From NCBI GenBank assembly GCA_003184365.1, contig NKYR01000176.1, positions 1 to 60,471 of the forward strand: 60,471 nt of DNA. Direction: 5' to 3'. The notes beneath the pieces are model-generated. The model saw only the letters and a list, made by a program, of their open reading frames with translations, had not been told where the DNA came from and did no database searches. This DNA is from Evernia prunastri. Its lineage: Eukaryota > Ascomycota > Lecanoromycetes > Lecanorales > Parmeliaceae. A program made the position numbers and the translations under genes. This document shows positions 47,236 through 59,633 of this stretch, piece after piece; the stretch's first letter is position 1; every line of letters begins with the position of its first letter.

Positions 47236-48658
47236 GGTGATGGATTTTTTGCGCGTGGCGATGGTTTCCAATATCCGAAAGGATTATCTAGATGGTACGT
47301 AGAAAGAATCGCCAACTATTGATTGCAATATGGTCGTGGTGGATGGATGTGCTAGCCCTGCTATATACTGTTGCCAAGTACACGGTGAATAAAGGAACTG
47401 CCATCTCACTAGGCAAACCAAGGCGTAGTCTCGGTGTTTCTCCACTCTCGTATATTAGAGTATGATTTCAGGATTGTTCTTTCTTACAAGCAAACAAACA
47501 TGGATTAGCCGAGATGCGTTGGAAATGACAACAAGAGACCGAGTCGATATGGAAAGTAGATACTTCAGAGATGACATTTCAATCTAGACGGCTACTACCA
47601 GTTGGCGCTTTCGCTGTTCCATGTATATCTTGTTGGCGAACCATGAGGAAGGACTGAGACGAATGGCATGTTGGCTACTCGTCAGGCGGACAACAAGCGG
47701 TAGTAACCCTGGCAGGTTTCCTTTTATCGTTCTGTTGAAGTCATATACAACTGCATCATCGGTCTCAGGTTGATCCATCTATTGCACAGCCTAAGGTAAG
47801 ATATAACGTCCCATACAGAATTCCAGTGAACGCCACGAGGAGTTTTTTTTTTTTTGGGAAAGCTTCCACACTCAAGGCCCATTGGTTGGCGCTTCGTCAT
47901 GTTGTACTGTTGTTGCTGCGCCTCGTTGTAACTGATAGATCAACGCAAAATAGTATTTTCGCTGCTTTTACATTTTCAACCCTTGCGTTTCCATCAAGCA
48001 TTCTCCAATTTGGATACAAGTATAGTCCACCTGGGCTATATCGTTTTACGGGGATGTATAGTAACAAGGTATTGTGAGGTTCAAAATGAATAGGAAGCTT
48101 GTAAAAACCCGACTTCCGCTTATTGAAAACCCCAAATACTCTTCATTAATAAATTTGATTTATACAAAAGTTACTCTGAATCATGAATCCTATTATTGGA
48201 AGTTTTTTCGGATATTGTTGTAGAATATTTTGGGAAGAAAAAAAAAGTGGATAGAATAGAAACTTTAATGTAAACAATGTTAGTTATTACTATTAGTATA
48301 TATTGAGAGTTTTAATTAAAAAAAAGGCGATGTTTTAAATTCCTTTTCACAAATCTCACATCGCAAGGATCTGCGAATGATCAGAAAGAAACACTAGCCG
48401 GTGTATGTTATATGAAGGAAAAGTTGGTCATTGCGCAGCGTGAAAACATTAGGTAGGTCAACGTTACCGACATGGCAAGGTTGAAAAAGGCAAGACAAGT
48501 ATCACCTACATATCCGAACATATCAAGTGACGCTCCCTACCCTTTCGGATGCTACAAATTATTACACGTGCTCGCATTTTTCGGAACCAAAAGGAACAAC
48601 ATCTACATCCACTACAGAACAGAACACGCTTTCAACCAGACCCTCCACGATATTTGAG
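47236..48658. other. Intergenic region, AT-rich
   Basis: AT-rich especially 48080-48350, with T and A homopolymers (47845-47855, 48237-48246). No gene recognised. Confidence 0.6.
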
Positions 48659-49642
48659 ATGAAGAGATTCCTGACTCTGGTATTACTCCCTTAGCCAAGT
48701 TTGTACCATGCTGACTCAGAATTGCCGCAGATATGCTCGTTCCTATGTCTGGCAGCCCTCACATTGGGCGCACCAGGCACGCCTAGTCGGTCACCCGGGC
48801 TGGGCTCACTAGCCATCGACGAGACTCCACGCGGACTCTCATCACCCGCCGACATTGAGAAGAGAGCAATCTCAGTCGGGCCACCGGTCGCATCGTCGCC
48901 AGTGCGATACGTAGCAATATTCTATGACTGGAGCGGCTACATTCGTATCTTGATGCCTACCTTGATAACCCCAGCCCTGTTGAACCTCTTCCCACTTGGA
49001 AGCCAGGCCGAGTCCGTACCCTTATCAGTCCTCTCCGGCTTTTTAGCCAGTCCCGTCCTGTCTCGCCTCCCCAATTGGCAATTGATAGGAGCAAGCGTTT
49101 CGTTCGCAAATCCAGCGGACGCACGACTGACACAGTTACAAGGCTCGGTGGTGAACCTGTGTATCGACTTTAACATTATGCCTTATATCCGTTCGTACGA
49201 TCAGTGGACTAGGTCTGCATCGCCAGAAATGAATCTGCAAATGATTAATTTTATGCGAGACTACCTTATCCTATTCTGGCTCGGCTCCCCAAGTGGCCAT
49301 ATTATGAGCTTAGATCCAAGGGGGGTCAACGTGGAGTGGATCCGAGTCCCTGATGCGCGATTAGTAGCTGAGGCCATGACCTACGTTTTCAGCTACCTCA
49401 CGCCGCCGCCGGGGTCACCGTCAAAGGTAGTTGACAAGACATACAACCAAAATCTCACAATTACTAGTAATACCACGCAAGTCGCAACACTAAAGATGGC
49501 CAATTCCACCAGCCGTCTGGACTCAAATATCACCAAGCGAGCCGCCATCACCTGCCAGGACTTTTACCCTAACATCCTCCCGTTCCTGCAGGGCGGTCCA
49601 ATGACTACGGTTGGAACGAACACGGTTTCGTGTGCCGCATGA
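48659..49642 (+). CDS. Secreted hypothetical protein with mini first exon and Kex2-type sites
   Basis: Exon 1 48659-48679 (7 codons), 51-nt intron with ATGCTGAC branch, exon 2 48731-49642; 310 residues. The join creates a signal peptide (MKRFLTLICSFLCLAALTLG). A pro-region ends in EKR (Kex2-like), followed by GPPVASSPVRYVAIFYDWSG. A second KR (ITKRAAITCQDF) lies near the C-terminus, where the last two cysteines are. Asn-glycosylation sequons cluster at NLT, NTT, NST and NIT. No domain recognised. Its length and processing sites resemble secreted fungal pro-proteins. Confidence 0.65.
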
Positions 49643-50139
49643 ATGGATTGGCATTCGGCGAGGGAGGATGGGGCATTTGGTTCGAACCAGTCAAAATCTG
49701 AGAGTCGAGACTAGGGATGTAGAACCTCCAAGCTACCTACAACGCACAACGCATGCTTCGTGTAGTCTTTGGAGATATCATTCTGTTCGTGCGACAGTGC
49801 TTCGAAGATCTCTTTACTTCCTCTGATGATGTTTTGACGCAGCGCCATCCTTGACACGACCATGGGAGGATCGAAACCGGAATAAATTCCCTACTTCACA
49901 GCTTTCCCATTGGACACCTCATTAAGATTCTTGAGTGCCGGATCAATACTGCAGTCGTGTATCGATGAGCGTTACCCCAACATCTGCCCGAGCATCCAGA
50001 AAACAAGCTCATATTCAATCTATGATTAGCAAATTCTATCACTGGGCCATAAGGCCAAAAGGATTCGGGGGTATCGCGCTTCATGCACGATATGACCCTA
50101 TTAGGCCCTAGAAGCCTCACAGGACCCCGAAGAGCCGCC

Positions 50140-50370
50140 GGGATTAGCCTACTCCCTCCCTCCACGAAGAGCCCTCTCAAATATGCCCCCAAAGAACCCC
50201 CCGACAGAGCCCCTTCGAAACCTCCCTTGAAGAACCCCCCTAAAAGAGTCCACCCTGAAGAGTCCCCCCTAAGGAATTTTCTCAAATATCTCTCCGAAGA
50301 ATATCCTCGAAGTGTATCTCTCGAGGTGTGTTTTCCAAAGAATATTCCTCGAAGAATACTTTTAAAATTA
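50140..50370. repeat. Degenerate minisatellite, about 14-15 bp period
   Basis: Units of the type GAAGAGTCCCCCCT on the left turn stepwise into GAAGAATATCCTC and AAAGAATATTCCTC on the right. About fifteen units, none perfect, with C replaced mostly by T or A along the array. Confidence 0.75.
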
Positions 50371-50640
50371 TTTATAGCCCGTACGAAAAGGCAAATAGTA
50401 GTCATAGAAGACGAGACGCGATGCGAGGGACCAGAAAAACAAAGTACTCTGAATTTTGTCCTACCATCAATCATCGTCCGTCATAGCTGAACCCTCCGCT
50501 AAGGGTTTTAATAGCGATCTTATTTTGTCGTCGTTAGAAGCTTTTCCTATTTAGATATATGCGACAGATGTTAGTATATAGTCTGGGCCATTTCCTGTGT
50601 GAAATGGCCAGCAAATCCTATGCAATTACAGGCGCAGCAT

Positions 50641-50681
50641 GATAAGGCAGCACTCACTCTACTCTAGTCTTCTTTTGGGCT
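50641..50681 (+). repeat. Dispersed short repeat, copy 2
   Basis: GATAAGGCAGCACTCACTCT followed by CTAGTCTTCTTTTGGGCT matches 44759-44793 except for one substitution and small insertions. Confidence 0.7.
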
Positions 50682-53288
50682 CGCGCCGGCGTATGTTGTA
50701 GTTCTTGACGCCTCACCACCCTTAGAAGAGGAATCAGGCCCCGACTCGCCCCGCGCGAGCTTTATCCCCAGCGTTCGAAAGCACCAACATGACAACCGAG
50801 CCTTTGATATGTGGATAGAACACATAGGAGGCTGGAGCCGGAGTATTGCAGCCCTTGCGACAATAGCAGTCATTATCACTGAAAAGCCATATCGCAGCTC
50901 TTTCACCTTACACCGTAAGAGCGCCATCTCACAGCGTCGCGGACCATTAGCTGTTATATATGAGCTTCCGCGACATATACTGACAGTATCTCTGACGTAC
51001 TGTGAAGAGCCGTATGCGGTACACTTGTCGATCACTTTCTCAGACTGTTTGTAGATCAACTCATTTCAATCTACTCAAAATCGTGGTATGACTATCCTCT
51101 TCTTTGTGTAGAAATTGTATGGTGTGATATGACTTGATTATTTTTACTACTTTTCTGGAGAAGGATATCCTTCTCCTTATATGGCCAATATGTCTATGTT
51201 GCCACCAAATGTACTCCGAAATTTCTACCTGACACGCTGTCCTCACAGTACAATTTTCTATGGTGGCGGTAATCACACCACCGCCAAGGCTTGGGAGGCG
51301 TTGCCACCACATTGCCAAGTGTGAGAAATATGGATAATGTGGAAGGAATACCATGGTCCATTTCGCCATGGCGTATAGCCTCAATATGGCTCATGGCTCA
51401 AATGGCCTCAAATCCAACACTTTGCGCGCCAAACTCCGTCTGTGTACCAACAGCTTGGCTTCCATCGGCAACTACCCACTGGAGGAGAGTATCGCCTTGT
51501 AGTCTGAGTCTCACGCGCTCAACCAGCGAGCCTGCTGCAACAAGGTCTTTAGCTGAGGTCAGTAAGTCCATAAGTATTCCTTTGGTGGACCAGGTCGGAA
51601 CTCGGAATTGGAGTCTATCTATCGACGAAGGCTCATACATATCGGTACCTCTAATAATCGGATTCTCAGACATTGTAAGATTGCACGTGCTGCGAAGTCG
51701 CGATACAATGGACGCGGGTCAATGTCGCAGGTCGGAGGATAAGGGAGCGGATCCTCATTCTTTATGAGAGAGAGAGCAATCCATACGTCTTATCCCTTGC
51801 GTCAATCGCCTGCTTTGCTCGGGTCAGTTCATTGGCTCAGATAAGGGAAAATGATGAAATAATGCAGCACTCCATGTGTTGATACCCCTCATGTGGCAAA
51901 TTAGCGTGTTTCTCAGGCATAAAAGTAGTCTTCACACCATTTCATAGAAAACAATCAATCATCCATCATAGCCACATTCCAAAAGAAAATGTATCTCTTG
52001 CCCATATATCTCAATGCTCATGAGCTGACTCAACCTTCCTTCCCGCGAGTCGAATTCAACTTGAAAAGATTCGCCACAGCAGGGCTGGGGGTTAGTCGCT
52101 CACACCAACATCGCATACTTCTCGCATATGCATTGCATTGCATTTGAGGCCATTCTTTCGGGTCACGGCAAGTGGCCATGGCAGAGTAGGGAGAGTGGGG
52201 GAGAGGTCATAGCAGAGTGGGGGATTCGTGGCCTCCTTTGGTGGCAAATGGCCTATAAATACCATGTCATCTCACTGGCAATGGTCTCTTCAGTCAATTC
52301 TTCTCATTCAGAGCAATTGCACATTTTCTTCCCACCCTCCCACACCTGTATTTAGTCTAGCTAGCTACTTTCACTCCAAGACATGTCGCTATAGATATGG
52401 GAGTTTTTCTAGTGCTGAGGTACGAGAATACGCCTATGACGGCCTCTATTCAGTGGCTACCTCGGCCTGGAATCGGCCAAACATGATTACTTCCACATTG
52501 TTCAGATCACGTGTTGTCGCGATGATGTGGCGAAGACTAAGGTGCAAGTAGCGTATAAATACCGTCACAACAGTCAACTACTCTCCGTCAAATGTCAGGC
52601 GTCCACAGCCCAGCCGTGTTTTCCGGGCCGAGAAACCCCCTGGTAACTCCGTGTGCCGTGAAAATCGAAAGTGCTCGAAGAGAGCGACAGACGAGGCGCA
52701 ATTGGCATTCGTAAAAGCCATGTCCACTTCTGCCGCCAGAGCCTACCACTCATTGACCTTAGTTGGACCTTGATGCATACCTGCGTTACCGCATACTAGG
52801 ATGAAGATAGGTACAAAGTCTATAGCCTTTCAGTACGGCTTCGAGGTTTTACCAAGGCAATTATTTTTCTCGGAAGCCTGCGAGTAAATGGGCTCTGTTT
52901 TCTCTGGCGGTAGTACTGTGCTTCGTGATCCAATCACCGCAGAGTGGTAAATGGAGCGGAATCCTCATACGCTCACGACCATGCGTGGGTGTTGGGTGTC
53001 GGGTATCCGCTGCCCCTGGGGGAAGGTGTAAGAATGCCAGGTAGCCACAGCATCAAGCCGTGACAAATTTGCCAGTGAGAGCTCAAGGCCTTGTGAGCGA
53101 CTATTCATGGTCCCCACCACGTGGCCCTGTCGCGCAGCGTAACTATTCTATTCGACTAGATCATTATTGAATCTCCTATTTGAACATATTTGAAATCGTA
53201 AAAAGTGTTAACTCTCTCTAGGACCCGCTCGCACATCTTCTCAGGCGCCCCATATTAACAGTCACCAAAAAAATAACACGGGGTGGGA

Positions 53289-56281
53289 TCAGCGACTTAG
53301 AGTGCATCTCATAACATTCTTCATAACTGCCCGAAGGGATCGCCCCGACCACCATCTCAATCTGGAAGGGTTTGATTTTCGATCTTCCCGAACTTTCCTG
53401 AGCATTTCTGCTATTTTCTCCTCTCCAAACATTCTTATTATTATCTCTTGAGCCGACTGGACAATATCGACTTTAACTTCCCCGCGCTTGTGTAGATCAG
53501 CGGCTCTCCCCGACATCTGCCTAGTCCGCCCCTGCGTCATCTGCCCAGTGACAATGCGTTGCTGTAGTTTGGCACCATGAGAAAGTAGGGACTCGATGGC
53601 TGGTAGTAGGTCGTCGTCTGAAGATCGTGATTCAAACTTGCTGATAGACAGGACGAATTGACCCCATACCGTAGAGTCCTCGTATTTGTCATTGGGTTGG
53701 GCACCATATTTGAGAAGTATGTCTACCATCTTCACATGATCCTTAATGCTGAGATATCTGTACATAGTGCTGAGTATTCTGAGACGTTCGAAGATCGAGG
53801 TATCTTGTAGGAGAGAACCGAGGAGGAAGCTCTTGTCTGACTGCGTCAGCGTCATTCTGGTTTTCAATGTTTCCGTAATGTAGCGATGGAACCCTTGCTG
53901 AACGACGAAATTCAAGAAGTCTCTTTCGCTCCAGCCAGATCGATCTACCTGCTTTGAAACACATTGGCCTGCCTCATCTAGTAGGCGGGACTGCGGGGCA
54001 TGATTCTCATACTCAAGTCGTCTGGCGTAGTATACCAAGTCCTTAAAGGGTTCCATTGGGAGCACTCTCGTGTCTTCGATTTCGCGATAATCTATCGCTT
54101 TCAACTGGGCCAGTAGTGCCTTGCAGATTCGCAGCTTTGGCTCGAAATCAGGTTCGAGATTTTCAAGAAGCATGTTCTGCATGTCGTTCGTTTGGAGAAA
54201 GTCGCGGGCTGTACGGTGGTGGAATCCCACTTTTTGTGCCCAAAACCAGTCAACGTATCTGGGTTCAGTCTTGTCCAGGGCATCATCGCTAATCACTTCA
54301 AGCAATCCTTTACAGCGTCCATTCAGCCGCCTTCGCATGTCATCCTGTCTGGAAATAATTTCTTGAGTCGCGAGAGGATTGAGGGGTGCAGTCACCACAG
54401 CGTCAAGGTCCTCTTCATCAAAGAATGAGTACGTCATCAAAGAGAGCGGGTCCTCGGCTTCAAGTGCAATTTTAAAAGCTTGGGCAGTCTGCTCTCGGTA
54501 AATAGGTTCAATCGAGGCGATCATATGACCGAAAAACTTCTCAAGCGTCGCTGGAAATTCTCGAAGCCTCTTTTGCAAATCACAGATTCTATCGGCATTT
54601 CTGAGACCTGTGAGAAGTGATCTGACGACCAATATAACCCAGAGAAACACGCCCTGAGCTTTGTCAACAATCTCCTGCACCAAATCTTGACTCCGGTCGT
54701 CCTTGGCCTTCAGCACTTCGAAACGTGAGTCCTCTTCCAAGGTACTCCGGACGTAGAGTCTGATATCTTCTCGGGTGAGATCTTCGAGAGCTAATTGTGG
54801 ATCGGAAGGTCGACCGAAAGCGTCTTTAAACTCGTTCCAGGGTCGACTTGAGATGCAGAGCTTGACATCAGGCCAACTCCGAAGACTTTCCAGGACGCTT
54901 ATGATATGATCAGGCTCGCCGTCATATTCGTCGAGGCCATCAATAAAGAAGCAAAATCGAGCTCTCACCCCACTCGATTCTTTAAGCCGCGCAATTGCTT
55001 GCCAAAGTTCTTGCCGCGTCCATGGTTCAAGCTCCCTCACAAAAGGGCGGAATGTCTCTGCTTTCAAGGAGCAAACGGTGCGAGTCAGATCAGGACATTG
55101 ACTCAGTATCTCGTACAACAGCGAACGAAACAAGCCTTCCTGGGACTTTTGTATACTAGGTCCCGCGTTCCAGAAGAAGAAACTCGCAGTGACAAGTTCT
55201 TTAGGCCCCGCCCATAAATTCAGTGATTCTGCTGTCTTGGTATGGTTGAGTAGAAATTTCATCAACGTTGATTTCCCTGAGCCAGCTTTGCCCATGATCC
55301 AGTATATTCCATTCTGAGAGCGTATCCAATTGTCAAACTTTCCTGGCGAGGACGGATCCAGTACCCATTTGAATGTTTGCTCATGGGCAGACTCGACAGT
55401 TGCCTGCCGTTTAGCTATATACTCAAACCTAAGGCTACTGAGAAGCACTTGGTCCGATGCTGATAATTTGACCTCGTTGGCCAAGATGGAAATCCCGTTA
55501 GACAGCTCATCCAGGTCTTCCCATGATGGCGTTGGTCCAGCAGTATCACCAGAGATCAGTTGTGGGATGGCTTGAGGTTTGTCTTGTTCAAGTCTATTGC
55601 GGCGTTCTGTCTCGGCTTGCAGCTGAGAGATTGCATCATGGACCCCTCTCATCATACCCTCCAGCTGTTGCCTTTCGTCTAGCTTTAACTTTCTGTTCTC
55701 AGCGGCAAGGTTTTCCACCATTACTCGAAGCTCCGATTGCCCTTCGCTGTACAAAAGAATCGTCAATGACCATCGGTATACTAAAACTTATCGAAAGGTC
55801 CGAATCTTTTCATTCATATACTCTCTTCTCGGAAACGGATACATGAAAAGTTATCTCACCTGAGCATCAATTGCAAGCGGTACTGCGTTTCGTTTCGCAA
55901 TCTCTCCATGCGCTTGACAAGTTCTTCAATCTGTCCTTCTTTCCACACTTTTCGTAAAGTTTGAACGAAGCTCTTCCATTTCTGGTGAGGTTCGCGGACT
56001 CTGATCTTATTAAGAGTCCCGAGAAGTTCTGCAGCAACATCTTTACATGAACTAGCCAGGCTTCTTATCGAATCCGGTATGGCTCCTGGTGCTGAAGGAG
56101 CAGTTAAGTTGTTGTTGAGATTGATGAGATCCCTGCAAATGGCTTCAATAACATCGTTCTCAGCGGAAGCGCCAGTGCTGGAGCTGTAGAGGCTTTTGGT
56201 GTCCTGTAGGACTTTGCAAGAAAAGTCGACAAACTGCACGATATTCCCAGCGAGCCCGAGAGCAGCCACAGGGTCCATCAT
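53289..56281 (-). CDS. NACHT-domain STAND (fungal NLR-type) protein
   Basis: Exons 56281-55860 and 55746-53289 with a 113-nt intron in phase give 959 residues (ATG 56278 is an alternative start). The N-terminal 150 residues form the fungal STAND helical domain (ALGLAGNIVQFVDFSCKVLQ; HQKWKSFVQTLRKVW). A coiled-coil stretch follows (VENLAAENRKLKLDERQQLE). The NACHT module has WIMGKAGSGKSTLMKFL (Walker A, about 290-306), CFFIDGLDEYDGEPD (Walker B), and LCISSRPWNEF (sensor). The C-terminal 300 residues contain HRTARDFLQ and a weak ankyrin-like HVKMVDILLKYGAQPND. No long repeat array is present. Family members act as intracellular receptors, in some cases triggering incompatibility cell death; the specific role is inference. 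Confidence 0.92.
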
Positions 56282-57695
56282 CCTGGGTAGGAGTTCAACT
56301 GCGGAAGGCCAATTGGCCAAGCTGTTGCCGGAAAATCACGTCAGATGAAGCAACCACCGCTGAGTCAGTGCTGGCAGAAAGGAGCGCAACGGGACTCCAG
56401 GACTACGGCAACGAATGGTCAGAAAGGCTGACTTGAAGGAAGAATTCCAATTCAGCAGCTCAAGCGTTGTCAGTGGTGCAGCTGTACTCGATGGCACAGC
56501 AATCTCAAGACAGGTCTTTGATGAATGTCTGTACTTATGAGTGAAACGATGTCGCTGTGCATAATATTTCAAGTCCGGGAAGAAGTCCAGCCTTGCTGAC
56601 TAAATATGTGCTGATTGCGAAGGGCTAGCCGGTGGCTTGCGTCATATTGCAGTAAAGTACCGTATATATGTTTGATTGGCCCTTAGCGAGAAACTCCCTG
56701 AGCCATTTCTCTCGGTTTCCGTGATCCAAAAGTTTGAACAACAAGGGAAGGAATGCTTGTCATGGAATAGGGTGCATCCCCCTATCCAATGCGCCAAAAG
56801 AGCGTGTGACCCCGCCAAGACAGCGGAATCACCCTAATGCAGCCCATATCCGTAACAATGCTACTCCTTTTTGCAGAACCCTTGGCGGGTGCTCCAAGTT
56901 GACAGGCCCCATCGTTTTTTTTTTGGTCGAGGTGGAAAAAGTCGCGAGATATCAAAGATTCTCTTATACAAAGACAATCACAACGATTCTAAATTTCTAC
57001 TAAGCTGCAAGTGAAAGAGCATATTTGATACTCTTAGATAACAGCTTAATATATATCATACAGCGTTATTATTGATTGTATATAACAAAGTTAAAATTTG
57101 AGAAATTTGAGAAATCTTCGAAATAACTAGAGCTGAAGAAAGTAAATAAGAATTTAATAAATTTAAACTTGAAGTATGTTAGTATGCATTAATAGCATCT
57201 ATGTTCATAGCACAGTAGAGGCTGGTGATAGTTGACTGCGCGCCTAGCGCAACACTAGGCACACACACTAGCTAAGCGAAGAGGTATATCTTGCCTCTTC
57301 GCCTGCACCTCTTAGCAATGCATCTACATTTACAATTATCAAGACTATGCATATGCAAGTAGTGATAAGTAACTGGACAATCACACCTATGTGAAACCAA
57401 CAAAGTACGTATATAATAACAATTATATCTGTTTATAGTCTATAATTAGATAGGTTGAAATCTTCGTATTTGATTATTTTATTCTATATTAATTGTATAT
57501 AAAGTATAGCTTTATTACACGTTATAGAAGAGAGAATTCATATTTTTATGAAGTTTTCGCGCGAAAATCAAAAAAAGAAACAAAATATTTCAAATTTAAA
57601 CATCTTATACAACGTGTGTTAATACTATACTTTATATACAAGTTATACAAAACATAGAATCAAGTACGGAGATTTCAACGCATCTAATTGTAGAC
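56282..57695. other. Intergenic region turning AT-rich
   Basis: Promoter of the NACHT gene, then from about 56990 a strongly AT-rich stretch up to the transposon at 57696, with many TATA/TTTATA words. No gene seen. Confidence 0.6.
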
Positions 57696-57727
57696 TATCC
57701 CACGGATTGGCGCCGTGGGCACAAAAT
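57696..57727 (+). repeat. Left terminal inverted repeat
   Basis: TATCCCACGGATTGGC then GCCGTGGGCACAAAAT; partner of 58534-58561. Confidence 0.85.
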
Positions 57728-58533
57728 GTCTTGGCATCCCCTACCAAAAATCTATGTACATGGTATTGCTTCCAAATGCTCCTTCCAACACGCAATATGA
57801 TTACATATATGAATATCACATAGTTTACAGCCATGAATACTTCTAGGGGCTCGCTGTCGCCGTTTCCTTTTGTCCAAATCCCGTGGTCTGACTGAATTAT
57901 TTGATAATTCTAATAATGGCTTCCTAATTTTGGCTGGATTTGGTACTTTTCTCCCCACATATGAGCATGGTACGCAGTATTTAGGCTTGTCCCCCATACG
58001 TTCTAGCCTACCATGGTCACGAGCGGGTGCCGGATGTACTCGTGTTGACAGAGACTCTTTGACTGAGCTGGGAAGACCTGTTAATCCCTCGGAATTTTCG
58101 AATAATTGATTGGAAAGTTTGACACGGAACTCCCTGTGACTCCGGTGCTCCCNGTGTCTCAGGCTTTTCAGGCCCTGGATACAAGAAAGCATACTCATTT
58201 GTATGCTGCACGAGTACTTTTAGAGTCTCTTCGCTAAAAAGCAAGCTGAAAATAGCATAGGGATTATTGGGAGCAACGGTAGCTGGCAATTGACCCTGGC
58301 CATCAGAATATGGCTTGGTGATTTTCGTAGGGATGAACTTAGGCAATGGCCATGGCTTTGGGGGAGGTTCTTTTAGGACCTTTGTGGGCTTTGGATCCTG
58401 TCTCACATGGTCTAAATCATTTGACACCTTATTGCGAGGCATGGTAGTGTTATTAAATAGTGTTATTTGGCTATTTGGAAGACGCGTTGTTTTGATGGTT
58501 TTTGGTAGTGGGGCTGTAAGGCTGAACCCCTGA

Positions 58534-58561
58534 ATTTTGTGCCCTGCCAATCCGTGGGATA
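58534..58561 (-). repeat. Right terminal inverted repeat
   Basis: Read on the minus strand it begins TATCCCACGGATTGGC and ends GGGCACAAAAT, matching the left end. Confidence 0.85.
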
Positions 58562-59567
58562 CCGTAGGATAAGATTCGGCGCTAATTTAGCAAGAACTCT
58601 GCCAAGACTTTCGCGCCCTTTAGTCATACCATCTTCTTTCCAACCCTCTCACACCTTGATCCAAGCCAGCAGCTATATGATACACCCTAACCCCTTATTC
58701 CAGTCAATGCGGCCTGCGGTCAATCGAAGCCAAAGATCAAGGAGAATAGGTAGCAATGTCCAGCACTAAAGGATTAGGGTAGAGTACTCGGAGTCCACAC
58801 TGCTCCTTCAAGCCGACCGTCTGTAGGGGAACATCCTCAAGCAATACGATCTCCTCGCAAGCAACCTACACCTGAGAGCAATCTCGTTCGAGATATCCAA
58901 ATACTACTCTCCCCCCCGCACATGAAAAATACCCCCCTAGAGAGAAAAGTATACTCTTCTAGCCCTTTGTCACAAGGCTCCCGTGTCTCAATGGTATTTC
59001 GATACACAGCAGTGAACTCCGTTGGTTGGTTCTTGTGGAGAGGAGTGTCAAGGCTCAAGGTAAAGCAGACTTGGTAGTGCTAGGCTGGTCTGGTACAAAG
59101 TAGATTGTATTCAGTGTCTAGTCTACGTTCACGGCTCCAAGTGAACAGTGTAAACATTGTTCGTTTTGTTCACCGCTTAGATTAGTTTCGTTCATATTTA
59201 GGGAAAGGCTCAACCTAGGTCAGTCTGGTCGTAACACCTTTCTTATATTGGCTCTATACGCCACCGCCGGGTGTAGGGCTGCCCATACGTCGTTCATCTG
59301 TCAGGGACGCAAATACCGTACATTTTTCATGTGAGCGGCCCGATCTGAGATGGCTTAGTGTTGAGCCTGAAGTCGATGCTCGACTGTGCAGGGCTGAGCT
59401 TTTTCCCAGAAATAGAAACATCTGCGAGGAGTAGATGCAGGGTTCGGGAGTCGATACTGGCGGCAAGGGTTCGTAAAGGATCTAACGCTTAGCTATGATC
59501 TGGAGGATGGGAAATATGCACTCTATTTAGCCTCTCACAGTCTCCTCGCGTACTGCCACCACACGAT
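58562..59567. other. Intergenic region
   Basis: No gene recognised; open frames lack domains. Confidence 0.45.
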
Positions 59568-59633
59568 ATGGCCGGCCTCGACGATCTTTCCACGGAGGTA
59601 CTCGCTGAGATAATGAACTATTTGCTTCCATAG
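59568..59633 (+). pseudogene. F-box-like start, immediately interrupted
   Basis: ATG 59568 gives MAGLDDLSTEVLAEIMNYLL, similar to the first helix of an F-box, then an in-frame TAG after 21 codons. I cannot find a splice that continues it. Either an exon of an F-box/ankyrin gene whose remainder is the ankyrin region at 60180-60471, or a remnant. Confidence 0.3.

Larger units (their letters stand above)
49643..53288. other. Long gene-poor region (3.6 kb) with repeats
   Basis: Holds a degenerate minisatellite (50140-50370), a dispersed repeat (50641-50681), and open frames without recognisable domains, of which 51673-51398 on the minus strand looks most protein-like. Two TATAAATACC words (52253, 52553) with CCATGTCATC and GTCACAAC context could be promoters of decayed genes. 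No gene supported. Confidence 0.5.
57696..58561 (-). mobile_element. Internally deleted DNA transposon with TIRs (piggyBac/DDE_Tnp_1_7-like)
   Basis: Terminal inverted repeats: TATCCCACGGATTGGC...GGGCACAAAAT at 57696-57727 matches the reverse complement of 58534-58561, with four extra bases on the left. The total is 866 bp. Minus-strand coding ends match a fungal piggyBac-type transposase: an N-terminal part (PYAIFSLLFSEETLKVLVQH, NEYAFLYPGPEKPE) and a C-terminal part (HREFRVKLSNQLF; then the zinc-binding tail GCKLCDIHICNHIACWKEHL). The large catalytic middle is missing, so the element cannot move itself. The base at 58153, at or near the junction, is N and the frame changes there. The ends are flanked by TA; I do not see the TTAA expected for piggyBac. 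Confidence 0.78.

Noticed and set aside
50083..50490. 135-codon open frame as a proline-rich protein
   Set aside because: It is the translation of a degenerate minisatellite on both strands.
58837..59058. 73-codon minus-strand open frame
   Set aside because: No domain, no splice partners, composition like the surrounding intergenic DNA.
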